This document shows, piece by piece, positions 9,978 through 22,024 of a DNA stretch of 64,000 nt. This DNA comes from Portunus trituberculatus. Its lineage: Eukaryota; Arthropoda; Malacostraca; Decapoda; Portunidae. The translations under genes and the position numbers were made by a program. The notes under the pieces were generated by a model, which saw only the letters and a program-made list of their open reading frames with translations, did not search any database and was not told the origin of the DNA. The stretch spans positions 23,134,204-23,198,203 of the forward strand of contig NC_059292.1 in the NCBI RefSeq assembly GCF_017591435.1. Direction: 5' to 3'. Positions within the stretch are counted from its first letter, which is position 1. Every line of letters starts with the position of its first letter.

Positions 9978-9987
9978 GTGAGTATTG

Positions 9988-10217
9988 AAGGCTGTTTTGG
10001 GTTGTTTTGGGTGTTTGAAGACTTTGAGGGTGTTTTAAGGCTGGTTTGGGTTGTTTAAGGGTGTTTGAAGACTTTGAGGGTGTTTTAAGGCTGTTTCAGG
10101 ATGTGTAATGCTGTTTTAGAGTGTTTTAAGGCTGTTTCAGGATATGTAATGCTGTTTTAGAGTGTTTTAAGGATATTTTAGGGTGTTTAAGGCAGTTTTA
10201 GGCTGCTTTAAGGGTGT
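9988..10217 (+). repeat. Degenerate array that hosts the piggyBac insertion, copy 1
   Basis: Units resemble AAGGCTGTTTCAGGATGTGT and AATGCTGTTTTAGAGTGTTT. The same array flanks the copy 2 element on both sides (30537-30683 and from 32727), with TTAAGGCTGTTTTAG at the junction. This identifies the original target. Confidence 0.85.
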
Positions 10218-11507
10218 TTAACCCATTAACACCCAGACCTATTTCCCGTGTTGAGATTGTAGTACTTTTTGGCAAGCTGTGTGTTTGTAACCTAACCAAG
10301 ACATGCTGAAGGAAAAATCATGATAACTTGCGTCAAAGCCTAAGTGAGTTGCAGAGGGTGACATAAATGATCCAGCGGGCGGATCAGTTAGCGTCTCGGC
10401 CCCATTGCATATACTTACCTTAGTAAAGGAAAAAATCCAGGTTTCTATACTTTTTGTAGTATACTTAGCATCTGCGTATTTTTCTAGTTACAAATTGGGC
10501 TAATTGTAATGTTTCAAATTTGTACCTTTTATTCATAAATTGTACATGAGCAAAAATGAGTCCTAATACTTGGCATACACATATTTCTCTTTTATATCAC
10601 TTTCTGCTGCACTGCTGCTATTCATCCACAAAATATACATTACTGTATTTGTTGCTATGAACATTCGACCTCATATTCATGTACGTGTGTGGAAATTTGC
10701 AAAACACTCCATGCACAGTGCGACGTCACACTTCAACAGTACAGGTCAAATTTGTAGCAATAACCCTCATCACCACAAAGCGACCTCAGCTTGTACCCAA
10801 ACCTGATGGATGGGCTTCCCCCTGATAAATTGTTTGAGGCCATCATGACCATAGTATCTCACCATCATTACATTACTGTATTTGTTGCATGAACATTCAA
10901 CCTCATATTCATGTATACAGGGCTTCCGCTGATAAATTGCTTGAGGCCATCATGACCATAGTATCTCACCATCATTTCATCAACAGATAAAGTCTTATGG
11001 AACACACCATACTGCTGGAATGAAGAATTTAGCATATCAATCAGGGGCCGGACTTTGAGAGCCTTGTCTGTGCAATCTTGTGGGCGACTGTTGTTGTCTT
11101 GTACATGTAGGTACGCTTTTATCTTCAAGTACTTGTTCCTGGATAGAGCTTAATTGTTTGACAGTATTTTGAGCCACATCATCAGCATCAGACCAGTAAA
11201 GTGGTTCGCTAGGAAGAGTGACGTACCCAGAATAGATCAGGAAGCCAATGAAGGCTTTTGGTTCATGGTCTTCCAAGCTAAACAGGGGATCATTTTTCAC
11301 TGTGTGTGCATAACGGATTGTTTCTCGCTTTATGAGCGCAAAGATGTCGTCGGTGAAATATCCTCAAAAGTGTCACTGGTGTGTGACCGTCAAGTTGTTG
11401 GTGCAGTTTGGCCTTCAGCTTTTCGGTTTGGTTTGACATCTCACCCCACTTGGAGTACCGTGGTATCATGTGCCTGGAAGTAGAAACAGCACTTTAGTAA
11501 ATATTTA
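10218..11507 (-). mobile_element. piggyBac-like element, copy 1, right end lost
   Basis: The left terminus is TTAA (10218-10221) followed by CCCATTAACACCCAGACC, which matches the inverted right terminus of copy 2 (CCGATTACCGCCCAG). The transposase is on the minus strand. Homology to copy 2 stops at 11507 and no right terminus follows. Internally, the segment around TTGAGGCCATCATGACCATA is duplicated (about 10812-10876 and 10920-10980). Confidence 0.85.
10705..11300 (-). pseudogene. piggyBac transposase fragment, copy 1
   Basis: Minus-strand reading gives, in order, the EDHEPKAFIGFLIYSGYV segment, a gap with stops, then KVRPLIDMLNSSFQQYG and TLSVDEMMVRYYG of the DDE_Tnp_1_7 domain; the Asp in VDEMM corresponds to the first catalytic Asp. 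An internal duplication follows, then the piece around IRFGYKLRSLCG, which copy 2 lacks. Several stops and frame changes separate the pieces, and the later two catalytic Asp regions are absent. Family membership is confident; the copy is clearly dead. Confidence 0.85.
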
Positions 11508-12095
11508 GCTGTACGTTTTGCAAAATATTATTCGATTAATGTGCTTTTCTGGAGACAGATTAATTACTCTGTACAGTCACTCCCAGGTCTTTTTCTTCAC
11601 TGACTTCAATTACGTACAGTCTTCCCACCCCCCGCACCCCCCAGTCTTTATAGGGTGTATATTTAGTTGTAGCCATTCTCATTCCACAGGTTTTGTTAGT
11701 ACTGAATTCCATTTGCCACGTCCTGCTCCATTCCTATATTTTGTCCAAGTCCTTGTGTAGTATATTACAGTGATGCATATTCCTCACTGTCCTCCTCATC
11801 TTTGCCTCATCTGCAAACATATTCCTATACTACAGTAACTTCCCACTCCCTCTGGCATGTCATTTATATAATAATTGATCAGGACCAAGCACCGAACCTT
11901 GGGAACTCCACTGGTTACCTTCCTCCACTCTGACTTCACTCCTTCACTCCCACCGTCCTCATTTCTCTACCTGTCAAATCATTTCTCATCCACTCCATCA
12001 GATTTGCCCTCATTCCTCCGATACTACTTCATTTCCACATCAATCTGTTATGTGGTACTTTATCAAATGCTTTTTTGAAGTGTACGTATACACAA

Positions 12096-12347
12096 TCAAC
12101 CCATCCATCCCTCTCTTGTCAAATATCCACCACTCGAGTAGAAACATAGCAAATTTGATACACACCATTTCCATTTTGTAAAGCCAAACTGTTTCTCACT
12201 TAGTATTTGTTTGTTTTCCAGGAAGTCACACCACTTGCTTTTGATCACTTGTTCACATATGTTACACATAATGGTGGTCAAAGAAACAGCTCTATAATTC
12301 AATGGTTCCATGCGACATCCACTTTTGTAAATTGGTACTACATACAT
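12096..12347 (-). pseudogene. LINE RT fingers fragment
   Basis: VVPIYKSG, NYRAVSLTTIMCN and LSEKQFGF are the standard RT 1-2 motifs of LINE proteins. The palm follows on the same strand with many stops (12060-11860). Confidence 0.85.
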
Positions 12348-12728
12348 TTGCCCTTTTCCATTGTACTGGTGGGTGCACCTGTCCCGTGTTGATAAATGTT
12401 CTTGTTAAATCTGGATCTAGCAACTGCTCTTGACATTCAATCTTTTAACATTCTTCTGGTCCCATTGCCTTGTTAACATCTAATTGACTCAAAACTTTTG
12501 CAGTGTGACTCTTTGTTGCATCCATCTTGTCACACACAGGTAACACCCGTCGATTGAATTGTGTTTCTTGTGTGAATACTTGGCACAAATTCTCATTCAA
12601 TTTTTCAACAATGACACTTGTATCTTCATATATATAATCTCCAACCTTTCATTTATCAACTTTCTATTTTCTCTAACTTACCATTAATGAATTTATCAAA
12701 CATTTTGGGATCACTCACAATTCTCTGT

Positions 12729-13278
12729 TCAAATTGTTGTTGTTGTTGTTGTTGTTGTTGTTCTCACTTGAACATAGTATTTCTTTCTTGCATTCCTATA
12801 TGCTTCTCTCTCCACTTCCTCTTGTTTGTATTTTTCCCATGCCTTTTCCTTCTCCCTTTTTGCCTTGTCACAGGTTTTGTTAAACCATTGATCTCCCTTT
12901 AAGATTTTCTTAGTATATATATTTTGGCACAAACTTCTCTGCGGCCTCCATCAATTTTTCATATTTGAAGTGCATGTTTGTTTCCTGGTACATTTGGGAC
13001 CAATCCACATTTCCAAAGTCATTTCTCAACTCGTTGTATCTTCCCTTAGCATAATAATTTAGGCATTCCTCCTTGTATCCAACTTCATTATCTTTGGTGA
13101 ATCCCACCTTGACCTCAAATTTCAATCCTTCATGATCACTCTTCCCCAAAGGACACTCATGCTCAATCTCATTTTCTAGATGGACTCCCTTTGTGAGTAT
13201 CAAGTCCAGTCTCGACAGGGCATCACCCCTCCTTCCCCTTGTTGGATGCCTCACCCACTGTGTCATCAAATTTCCCAC
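12729..13278 (-). pseudogene. LINE endonuclease end and EN-RT linker
   Basis: Two overlapping frames (13278-12910 and 12932-12729) include a LSRLDLILTKG segment, KSDHEGL (conserved Asp-His) and a linker rich in Lys and Glu. A (GTT)n microsatellite at about 12736-12762 is translated as a run of Thr or Asn. One frameshift lies at about 12920. Confidence 0.8.
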
Positions 13279-13286
13279 CGCATAAT

Positions 13287-13541
13287 TTAATAGCTGCTCT
13301 GCTCACCCCATTCTCCACCATTCCCCACTTCAAATTCTTCCCAATTGACGTCTTTACAGTTGAAATCTCCAAGTAGAACCATTTTTGCTTTCTTTGCAGC
13401 TTCATTTGTCATTGTTTCCAATGTGCTTTCCACCATACTGTTAGACTGATCATTTGACCATCCACTTGTTGTTTTGGGTGGTACATACACACTTACAATA
13501 TTGATATCTTGCCTTCCATCACTCACCACCACACCCACCAC
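13287..13541 (-). pseudogene. LINE APE endonuclease fragment
   Basis: INIVSVYVPP and VLLGDFNCKDVNW are seen. The GDFN motif carries the catalytic Asp and Asn of exonuclease-endonuclease-phosphatase enzymes of non-LTR retrotransposons. A frameshift separates it from the next piece, where SDHEGL supplies the conserved SDH motif. Confidence 0.85.
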
Positions 13542-13621
13542 TTCATTTTACACTACTTTTACACTACTAACTCTTTTCCTCTAACACAATTATTCCACCT
13601 CCAATTTTAGTCACTCTATCT

Positions 13622-13628
<7 letters not shown>

Positions 13629-13675
<47 letters not shown>

Positions 13676-13767
13676 GAGGGGTGTCTGTGGTGGTAGGCTA
13701 AGAGAAAGAGTGAGAGTGGAGTTTATTTAGTGGTTTAAGGAAAGGAAATATGAGAAAAAAATGAGGT

Positions 13768-13813
<46 letters not shown>

Positions 13814-13910
13814 GGTGGTGGGCTAAGTGAGAGAGAGAGAGAGAGGGGGGGAGGTGTCCGTGGTGGGCTGAAAGAGAGAGAAAGGTGGTGGGCTAAGAGA
13901 GAGAGATAAG
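13629..13910 (+). repeat. (TG)n and (GA)n microsatellite cluster
   Basis: (TG)n passes into several (GA)n tracts separated by GGTGGTGGGCTAAG(A/T)GAG. Frames translating as Ser-Leu or Arg-Glu repeats are artefacts. Confidence 0.95.
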
Positions 13911-14260
13911 ACCATTTTATTGACATCAGGAAGGGTGTATGGGGGGCAGAAGATTAATGGCCACAGTCTTCACTATTTAAACCCCCACATGAGTTTGTGA
14001 AGCTGTAGAAAATCACCAAATAGTCACCAGAATGAATAGGGAGACATGTTTTTTAGGGCATTTTAAGACAGTTTGTCATGTTTTTTAGGACATTTTACGA
14101 CAGTTTGGGTAGGATGAGACCATTTTATTGACATCAGGAAGGGTGTATGGAGGGCAGAAGATTAATAGCCACAGTGTTCACTATTTAAACCCCTACATGA
14201 GTTTGTGAAGCTGTAGAAAATCACCAAATAGTCACCAGAATGAAAAGATAAATGGACAGA
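13911..14260. repeat. Satellite-related fragments, two units
   Basis: ACCATTTTATTGACATCAGG followed by AAGGGTGTATGG and CACATGAGTTTGTGAAGCTG occurs at about 13911 and 14109. These parts correspond to the left half of the MITE seen at 43282. 14261-14411 is AT-rich without features. Confidence 0.75.
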
Positions 14261-16489
14261 TAGAAAGATAAATAATAGATAGATAAATAAATCAACTCGT
14301 AGATCGATAAGATGTGTATATTCTTTTACTTATGATCACTTCATTGTGGTATATTGCCAGAAATACTCATAGATCAAGAAAAGAGGCGATAGAAATAGAG
14401 AACGAGGGAAATATCTGAGTGTGTTTTGCAGTAAAAGGCAAGTTTTAGATGTGACTTGCTTCCTTCAGCCAAACATGTGTCACAATGCAGTCACCAGTCT
14501 GACATTTCATAGCCGTGGTCACTTCTTCCCGATATACCTTTCAAATATCTCGTTTCTCTTTCCTTTTCCGCGCTATATCAAAACACTCCTGTAAACGTAG
14601 AAGCTGTTTCATGTATACTGCCTTTCTATAACCACAGCAGGGCAATACAACGAAAAGAAAGGATGAAAAAATAAAGAATAAATCAATATGTGCAATTTAT
14701 AGAAGTAATGTCTCATTAATAATAGATTTAGTAAGTTATTATACACATTTTATACTAAGGATCATCACAAACACACCCGCCCATACACGTCAACCGGGAC
14801 TCCGGGAGGACCAGTTGTGTTGTTGCTGTTGGTGGTGGTGGTGGTGGTGTTGTGTCCTATCTTGCCATACACCCACACACACCCACACACCCATACATAC
14901 TTAAAAACACACTTATATACCTCAAACACTCGTAAACACAGCCATACATACACTCATATACCTCAAACACAGCCAAACACACTCATACCCGTGGTGGTGT
15001 TTAGTGTTAGTCCTCAGTCTTGCCACACACACAAACAAACAAACATGCCCCCAAACACTCGTAAACACACTCAAACACCAAATAACACACACACACATAC
15101 ATAAGTGTGCAGTGTTTAGGAGCACCAAGCAGTGAGTGAGACAGCAGTACACGGGGTCAGCGTACACCACAACCCTCCACAGCGCCCTCCGTTCATGTGT
15201 GAGTTACGTTTGACGCCGTTCACTTATTTCTTGGGTTAGCTTTACAAGTGAGAGTGAAAACAGTGAGACTTGTGCCCAGGTGTTGAGGAAGGCGATTGGT
15301 AAAAATTTTGGGTGTGTTTGGGGGCATTTTGAGTGTGTTTTGCGTCATTTTTGTGTGTTTCTAGTGCGTTTTGAGGTGTTGCAAGGTGTTCTGAGTGTGT
15401 TTTGCAGTATAGAGGCAAGTTTTAGGAGATGTGACTTGCTTCCTTCAGCCAAACATGTGTCACAATGCAGTCACCAGTCTGACATTTCATAGCCGTGGTC
15501 ACTTCTTCCCGATATACCTTCATTTTGTTGTGGTGAGCTGATAAAGGCAACATATGGACTCAGAACCCCTGCCCCAGTTGTTCCCGCCTCCCTCTCCCCG
15601 GATGTAGCCCATCTCCGGTCCCCCTCCGCTCTCCTCCCGATCCCCTGCCTCCTGGGCCACCAGCAGGTTTCTATACTTTTTTCACATATTTGCTAATGAT
15701 AATATTACGCTTCCATGGTGTGTTTTTATGGTTCCTATAAATACTGCGTTGTGTTTGAAGAGTGTTCCGCGCCAGAGTTCGGTAAATATGTGGCGTTTAG
15801 TGGTGTTTTATGGCGTGTATAAATGTCTTTTCAACGGCCAAATTTTCCATCTGCTTTTTTGAGTTTTTTTATTTGAAGGTGTAAGTGGGCCTTTATGGTG
15901 GCAAAGAGTCGTCTGTGCTGATTTAGGCGTGAAATCAATCCATTGAGTCAAATATGTGGACTTTGAAATGGTGTTTGGTCCCGTTAAACGTAAGTTTTAT
16001 ATTTTGTATTTGATTTAATTACGTTTTTGGTTGACGGTCTAACTCGGTGTCCAATGCCTTAAAAGAAAGCTCAGACTGTGTCAAGTGTGTTAAAATACTC
16101 GCCAAGTGAAAATGGCTGGACTTGACAAGAGTTTTTGATGAGTTTGGATTTGAATGGTTTTGTTTGACATAAATAAGTTTCATTGGTTCACTTCTGGTTC
16201 TAGCTAACTGTTGGACGCCTGAGAAGAGAGTTTATATTGTCTAATATTTTTCAAAATAAATATAAAGTGGAAATGGGTGGACGTTTTTGAGTTTCATGAG
16301 TGCAAATGATTTTATAATTTATAATATAGTTAATTTACACAATTCTTTCAAACTAGTTAGGCAGGAGATGTTTTTATGTTGTGGATGTTAGTTAAAGTTT
16401 GTACACAGTCGTAAAATGTCAAGCATTCGGCCGTGGCTTCGTTTTTTCTATGGGTCAGTTTTCAAATTATTTACGTAATTTAGACGAGT

Positions 16490-16560
16490 CTTCGCTGGTC
16501 CCGCGCATTCTGTGACGTCACAGCCCAGGTCGTGACTCATCATGGCCTTGGGCTGGCGTC
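16490..16560. promoter_or_regulatory. CRE plus AP-1 patch, copy B
   Basis: This is the counterpart of the patch at 2040-2110. Both consensus sites are intact although the 20 bp around them have small indels. Function is not shown. Confidence 0.33.
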
Positions 16561-16798
16561 CCTCCCTCCCAGCCGCCCAGTTCGTCAGTATTTTGCCTAA
16601 TATCTAGTGATTTGCGTGTGTTTCAGGGCTCTGGTGTGTAGATAATAATGGTAGGAGGAAGAAGAAAGGAGAAATAAAGGAGGAGGAGGAGGAAAGTAGG
16701 AGGAAGAGGAGGACCAGCCAAGGCTGCCAAACCACTTCCTCAATATTTTGCCTAATATCTAGTGTTTTCTGAGTGTTGTGATGGGTTTCTAGGCTCAG

Positions 16799-16900
16799 AC
16801 GTGTAGATGGAAGCAACAGAAAGACTAAAAATGGGAAACAGAGGAGGAGGAATGAGAAAAGGAAGCGGAAGAAGAGGAGGAGTCAAGTCACAACATTTAG
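16799..16900 (+). other. Exon-like module, copy B (102 bp, phase 2-2)
   Basis: It is flanked by TTTCTAGGCTCAG and by AG|GTAAGT. With one extra A relative to copy A it is 102 bp and open throughout in the frame with one leading and two trailing bases. The peptide contains KRKRKKRR, which resembles a classical nuclear localisation signal. The exon-like island at 30442 has the same phase, so the two could be joined in frame. Whether it is expressed is unknown. Confidence 0.4.
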
Positions 16901-16914
16901 GTAAGTCACCCTTG

Positions 16915-18185
16915 TAATGTTGCCGTTCTTTACAATGCTTTTTGGTGTAGTGGTGGGTATATTTGGGGTATTTTAAGTGTGTTTGGCAGTGTTTTAGGTA
17001 TTATAGGTATGTTTTCAGTGTGCGTTGGATGTATTGAGGCATATTTGACGTATCTTGAGTGTGGTGTGGAAGTGTGTTTGAGTATTGGCGTGTGTTTTGA
17101 GTGTGTTTGGGGGCATTTTGATGGTTTTGAGTGTGGGTGTGTGTGGGAGTGATTTGGGTGTATATTGGCTGTTTGTAGTGAGTTGTGTGCGTGTTTGGCA
17201 GCCTTTTAAGGTGGTGTATGGTGTCTCAAGTGTGTTTTAGGACGATTTGAAGTTGTTTTGGTGTATGGCGCATGTGTTGGGTATGTGTAGAGGCTGTTTT
17301 TTGTGTGCATTGCGTGTTTCAAATGAGTTTTGGCTGTTTATTGGTGTTTGAAAATGTTGTATGGTGTTTAGAGTGTGTCTGGGTTAGTTTTGAGTGTTTT
17401 AAGTGTTTTGGGCGTGTGTTGGTGGTGTTTTGGTGTATTCTGGGTGTTTGTAGTGAGTTTTGGCTGTGTTTATTGGTGTTTTAAAGTGTTGCATGGTGTT
17501 TTGAGTATGTTTTGGGTTAGTTTTGAGTGTTTTAAGTGGTTTGGGTGTGTGTAGAGGTTGTTTGGTGTATTCTGGATGTTTGTAGTAAGTTTTGGGTGTG
17601 TTTATTGGTGTTTGAAAGTGTTGCATGGTGTTTTGAGTGTGTCTGGATTAGTTTTGAGTGGTTTGGGTGTGTGTAGAGGTTGTTTTGGTGTATTCTGGGT
17701 GTTTGTAGTGAGTTTTGGTTGTGTTTATTGGTATTTTGAATGTGTTGCATGGTGTTTTGAGTGTTTTAAGTGGTTTGGGTGTGTATAGAGGTTGTTTGGT
17801 GCATTGTGGGTGTTTGTAGTGAGTTTTGGGTGTGTTTATTGGCGTTTTAATTTGTTGCATGGTGTTTTGAGTGTGTTTGTGTTTGTTTTGAGTGTTTGGG
17901 CTTGTGTTGGTGGTGTTTTGGTGTATTCTGGGTTTTGTAGTGAGTTTTGGTTGTGTTTCTTGGTGTTTGAAAGTGTTGCATGGTGTTTGAGTGTGTTTGT
18001 GTTAGTTTGAGTGTTTTAACTGTTTTGGGTGTGTTTTGAGCGTGTGTTGGGTATGTAGAGGTTATTCTGGTGTGTAATAGTGTTTTAAAGATTTTGGGTG
18101 TGTTTATTGGTGTTTCAAAGTGTTACATGATGTTTTGAATGTGTTTGTGCAAGTTTTGAGTGTTTTATGTGGTTTGAGTGTAAGA
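16915..18185 (+). repeat. GT-rich tandem array, copy B
   Basis: This is the counterpart of 2460-3720, with the same unit order. It differs mainly by one-base losses in T and G runs, which shift the apparent reading frames. Confidence 0.85.
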
Positions 18186-18657
18186 GGATGTCAAAAATAC
18201 ATTCAAAATAAGAAAAGACAAAAATATAATAAGAAAACAACGGAAAATATAAAAGCTTAAAAATTTATAGAAAAAATAAGACACAGGAAAAAATAAAGAA
18301 AATAAGGTAAAAATAATAATGTAAATGAATACCTGTTGAAAAGGCGGAATTGTTGATGCCCCACCACAACAACTAATAGCTACCGGGATACGTGTCTTAT
18401 TTAATTATTTCCGAGACCCCTGGCGGTCATGGGGGGTGGTGAGCAGTGCCTGGTGAGCCCTGTGGCATTGGTGCATGTGTGTGTGGAGTGCCATTGTGTA
18501 GTTATAAGTATTCATATGATTTTTGAGAGGGTAAGTGTGTGTGTGTGTGTGTGGGTGATGTATTTATTTTAATATTTAATTCATTCTATCGGCTCTATAA
18601 AGGGACTGGCACCGGATTAGGGCTAGTTTTTATTATTTTTATGTTGAAGAGGTAAAC

Positions 18658-18688
<31 letters not shown>

Positions 18689-19309
18689 TGTCTAGTATTT
18701 ATTTAATCTATTTGACTCATTCTCTCGGCTCTGTAAGGGGACTGGCACCGGAGTAGGGCTAGTTTTTATTATTTTTGTCATTTTTATGTTCCTTCTTAGC
18801 CAAGAATCTTAAAGATGCAAAAAATAAATCAATAAAAACGGTTTCTCCAGTCCTCTCATGCTAAAATGACCCTAATCTAATTTTTAATCCTCGGGGGTTG
18901 TGTGGGTGGCCTGGGGTGATGGGGGCTGGCGTGGGTCACAAGAGGGGGCTTTTCTCCCTTATGCAGTCTTCTCATATGCTAAAATGACCCTAATCTACTT
19001 TTTAATCCCCTGGGGTTGTGTGGCTGGCCTGGGGGGTGACGATGGGCTTGCGGGGGTGACAGGAGGGGGGCTATTCTCCCCTTTACCTCTCAGTTATTCT
19101 TTTCCAGTCCTTTCTTATGCTAAAAAAGACCTTAACCAAATTTTTTATCCCCAGGGGTCATGTTGCTTGTGTGGCCGGTGTGAATGTGACCGGGGGCTTG
19201 GTAGGGATGACTGGGGGCTTGGCAGGGGTGATGGGGGGCTTGGCAAGGGTGGCAGGGGGGGGCGAGGTTCAGCCAATACCCCCCGGCGTACATGCCCTCT
19301 AAACTGCAG

Positions 19310-19410
19310 GAGAAGGAGGACAGCGGGAAGATGAAGGAATTTGAGTAGCGGGCGGTCCGAGCGGCCCACAGCACCCACACCACCTCCGTACTCCACCACC
19401 CGCTTGTCAG
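19310..19410 (+). pseudogene. Exon-like island with one in-frame stop
   Basis: It is preceded by CTCTAAACTGCAG and followed by CAG|GTGTGTG, where a microsatellite begins. One frame reads KEDSGKMKEFE, a TAG, then RAVRAAHSTHTTSVLHH. If the TAG were CAG the 101 bp would be open. Either TAG ends a coding exon or this is a relic. It lies just beyond the end of duplication copy B. Confidence 0.3.
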
Positions 19411-19644
<234 letters not shown>

Positions 19645-19835
19645 TATTCACCTAGTTTCTCCAAACATCTTATAAATATGAGCCTCAAACTGCCCATGGG
19701 CTTGTATCATCACTCCCAAATCCTTTTCCTTTTCAACCTTTTTCAACACTATTTCTTCACCCATCTTATATGACCCTCTTGGCCGTCTTCCACTCTTCCC
19801 CATCTCCATCACATGACTTTTGTTCAGATTAAACT

Positions 19836-19908
<73 letters not shown>

Positions 19909-19910
19909 AC

Positions 19911-19946
<36 letters not shown>

Positions 19947-20062
19947 ACTGGAAGAGGAGGAGGAGGAGGAGGAGGAGGAGGAGGTGGTGGTGGAAGAAGA
20001 AGAAGAAGAAGAAGAAGAAGAGGAGGAGGAAGAAATAGAGAGAAAGAAAGAAAGAGAGAACA

Positions 20063-20102
<40 letters not shown>

Positions 20103-20107
<5 letters not shown>

Positions 20108-20855
20108 TCACCTAGTTGTAATTTTACAGGGCCTGGGTATCATACTCGTGTGGCCCCGTCTCCATATCTACACACATCCAACTTTCCTTTAAAACTATGC
20201 ACACTCCTCGCTGACACCACCTCCTCACTCAAACCATTCCACACCTCCACACATCTTTGTGGGAAACTATATTTCTTCACATCCTTCAAGCATATTTCCT
20301 TGGCTATCTTTTTACTATGCGATCTTGTAGTTCTATTTAAGTTTTCCTCTCTCAACATCATTTGCTCATTATCCACTTCATCCAGTCCGTTCAACAGTTT
20401 ATAAACCTGTATTAAATCTCCTCTTTCTCTTCTTTGTTCCAAGGTAGGCAAATTCATTTCTTTTAATCTCTCTTCATAGGTCATTTCTGCCAATTCCGGA
20501 ACCATTTTTGTTGCCATTCTCTGCAATCTCTCCAACTTCCTTATATGCTTCTTTTTATAAGGGGACCAAACCACTCCAGCATATTCCAATCTTGGTCTAA
20601 TTACCGTACTAATTAATTTCTTCATCATATCTTTATCCATATAATGGAAGGCTAATTTTTTTATCAAATTATACGTTTCTCCAAACATCTTATCAATATG
20701 AGCGTTAAACTGCCCATGGTCTTGTATTATCACTCCCAAATCCTTTTCCTTTTCTACCTTTTTCAACACTACTTCTTCACCCATATTATATGACCCTCTT
20801 GGCCGTCTTCCACTCTTCCCCATCTCCATCACATGACTTTTGTTCAGATTAAACT
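20103..20855 (-). pseudogene. LINE RT C-terminal region (middle fragment)
   Basis: An open minus-strand frame of about 240 LINE-derived residues: KSHVMEMGKSGRR, EKEKDLGVIIQDHGQF, RPRLEYAGVVWSPY, LPTLEQRRERGDLIQVYKL and FPQRCVEVWNGLSEEVV. These follow the RT catalytic palm in CR1-type proteins. The frame then runs into microsatellite on its 5' side, adding Ser-Leu and Thr-His runs that are not part of the protein. The YxDD palm is missing, so it is a 5'-truncated copy. Its 3' end is CTAGGTGAATACACAC. Confidence 0.85.
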
Positions 20856-20857
20856 GG

Positions 20858-20933
<76 letters not shown>

Positions 20934-20940
20934 CTGAAAC

Positions 20941-20986
<46 letters not shown>

Positions 20987-21042
20987 ACTGGAAGAGGAGA
21001 AGGAGGAGGAGGAGGAGGAGGTGGTGGAAGAAGAAGAGGAAG

Positions 21043-21118
<76 letters not shown>

Positions 21119-21119
21119 A

Positions 21120-21164
<45 letters not shown>

Positions 21165-21166
<2 letters not shown>

Positions 21167-22018
21167 TCACCTAGTTGTATTCACCTAGTTGTAATTTTAC
21201 AGGGCCTGGGTATCATACTCGTGTGGCCCCGTCTCCATATCTACACACATCCAACTTTCCTTTAAAACTATGCACACTCCTCGCTTACACCACATCCTCA
21301 CTCAAACCATTCCACACCTCCACACATCTTTGTGGGAAACTATATTTCTTCACATCCTTCAAGCATATTCCCTTGGCTATCTTTTTACTATGCGATCTTG
21401 TAGTTCTATTTAAGTTTTCCTCTCTCAACATCATTTGCTCATTATCCACTTCATCCAGTCCGTTCAACAGTTTATAAAGCTGTATTAAATCTCCTCTTTC
21501 TCTTCTTTGTTCCAAGGTAAGCAAATTCATTTCTTTTAATCTCTCTTCTTAGGTCATTTCTGCCAATTCCGGAACCATTTTTGTTACCATTCTCTGCAAT
21601 CTCTCCAACTTCCTTATATGCTTCTTTTTATAAGGGGACCGAACCACTCCAGCATATTCCAATCTTGGTCTAATTACCGTACTAATTAATTTCTTCATCA
21701 TATCTTTATCCATATAATGGAAGGCTAATCCAATATTTTTTTATCAAATTATACGTTTCTCCGAACATCTTATAAATATGAGCCTCAAACTGCCCATGGT
21801 CTTGTATTATCACTCCCATATCCTTTTCCTTTTCCACCTTTTTCAACACTACTTCTTCACCCATCTTATATGACCCTCTTGGCCGTCTTCCACTCTTCCC
21901 CATCTCCATCACATGACTTTTGCTCAGATTGAATTCCATTTGCCACCTCTTGCTCCACTCCCAAATCTTATCCAGGTCTCCCTGTAAAATTTCACAATCT
22001 TCACTCTTCACACACCTA
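21165..22018 (-). pseudogene. LINE RT C-terminal region (right fragment)
   Basis: This is the same family as the middle fragment but reaches further upstream: a LDKIWEWSKRWQMEF segment precedes KSHVMEMGKSG. Stops and frame changes occur near 21530-21720. It ends at about 22018, where BEL gag sequence begins in the opposite orientation, so this junction truncates the BEL element. Confidence 0.85.
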
Positions 22019-22024
22019 CACAAT

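Larger units (their letters stand above)
9523..11507. repeat. Second segmental duplication, copy 1
   Basis: It matches 30053-31708 in the same orientation, from GGTGTGTGTGTAAAT through a (CCA)n tract, an exon-like island, a TGTTTTAGAGTGTTTTAAGG array and a piggyBac remnant, to CAGCACTTTA. It diverges after 11507. Copy 1 keeps a stretch of the transposase that copy 2 has lost, and copy 2 keeps the far end that copy 1 has lost. Confidence 0.9.
11640..13625 (-). mobile_element. Decayed CR1/jockey-like LINE, endonuclease to RT palm
   Basis: Minus-strand pieces run in correct order: APE-type endonuclease (13625-13287), linker (13278-12729), RT fingers (12347-12096), RT palm around 11960-11860 (a SGVP...INDMPEGV segment), then WQMEF near 11700. 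That last motif also occurs in the fragment at 21.9 kb, so they belong to one family. The 5' truncation abuts a (TG)n(GA)n microsatellite at 13629. Confidence 0.85.
14412..19194. repeat. Segmental duplication, copy B (~4.7 kb)
   Basis: This is the second copy of the opening segment, separated from it by about 9.7 kb that is not shared. The first 73 bases (14412-14484) match 945-1018 of copy A, so the block begins inside a short direct repeat. It has one fewer unit in the CA-rich array than copy A and one extra A in an exon-like module. High identity suggests a recent duplication, or two haplotypes placed in tandem by assembly. Confidence 0.93.
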
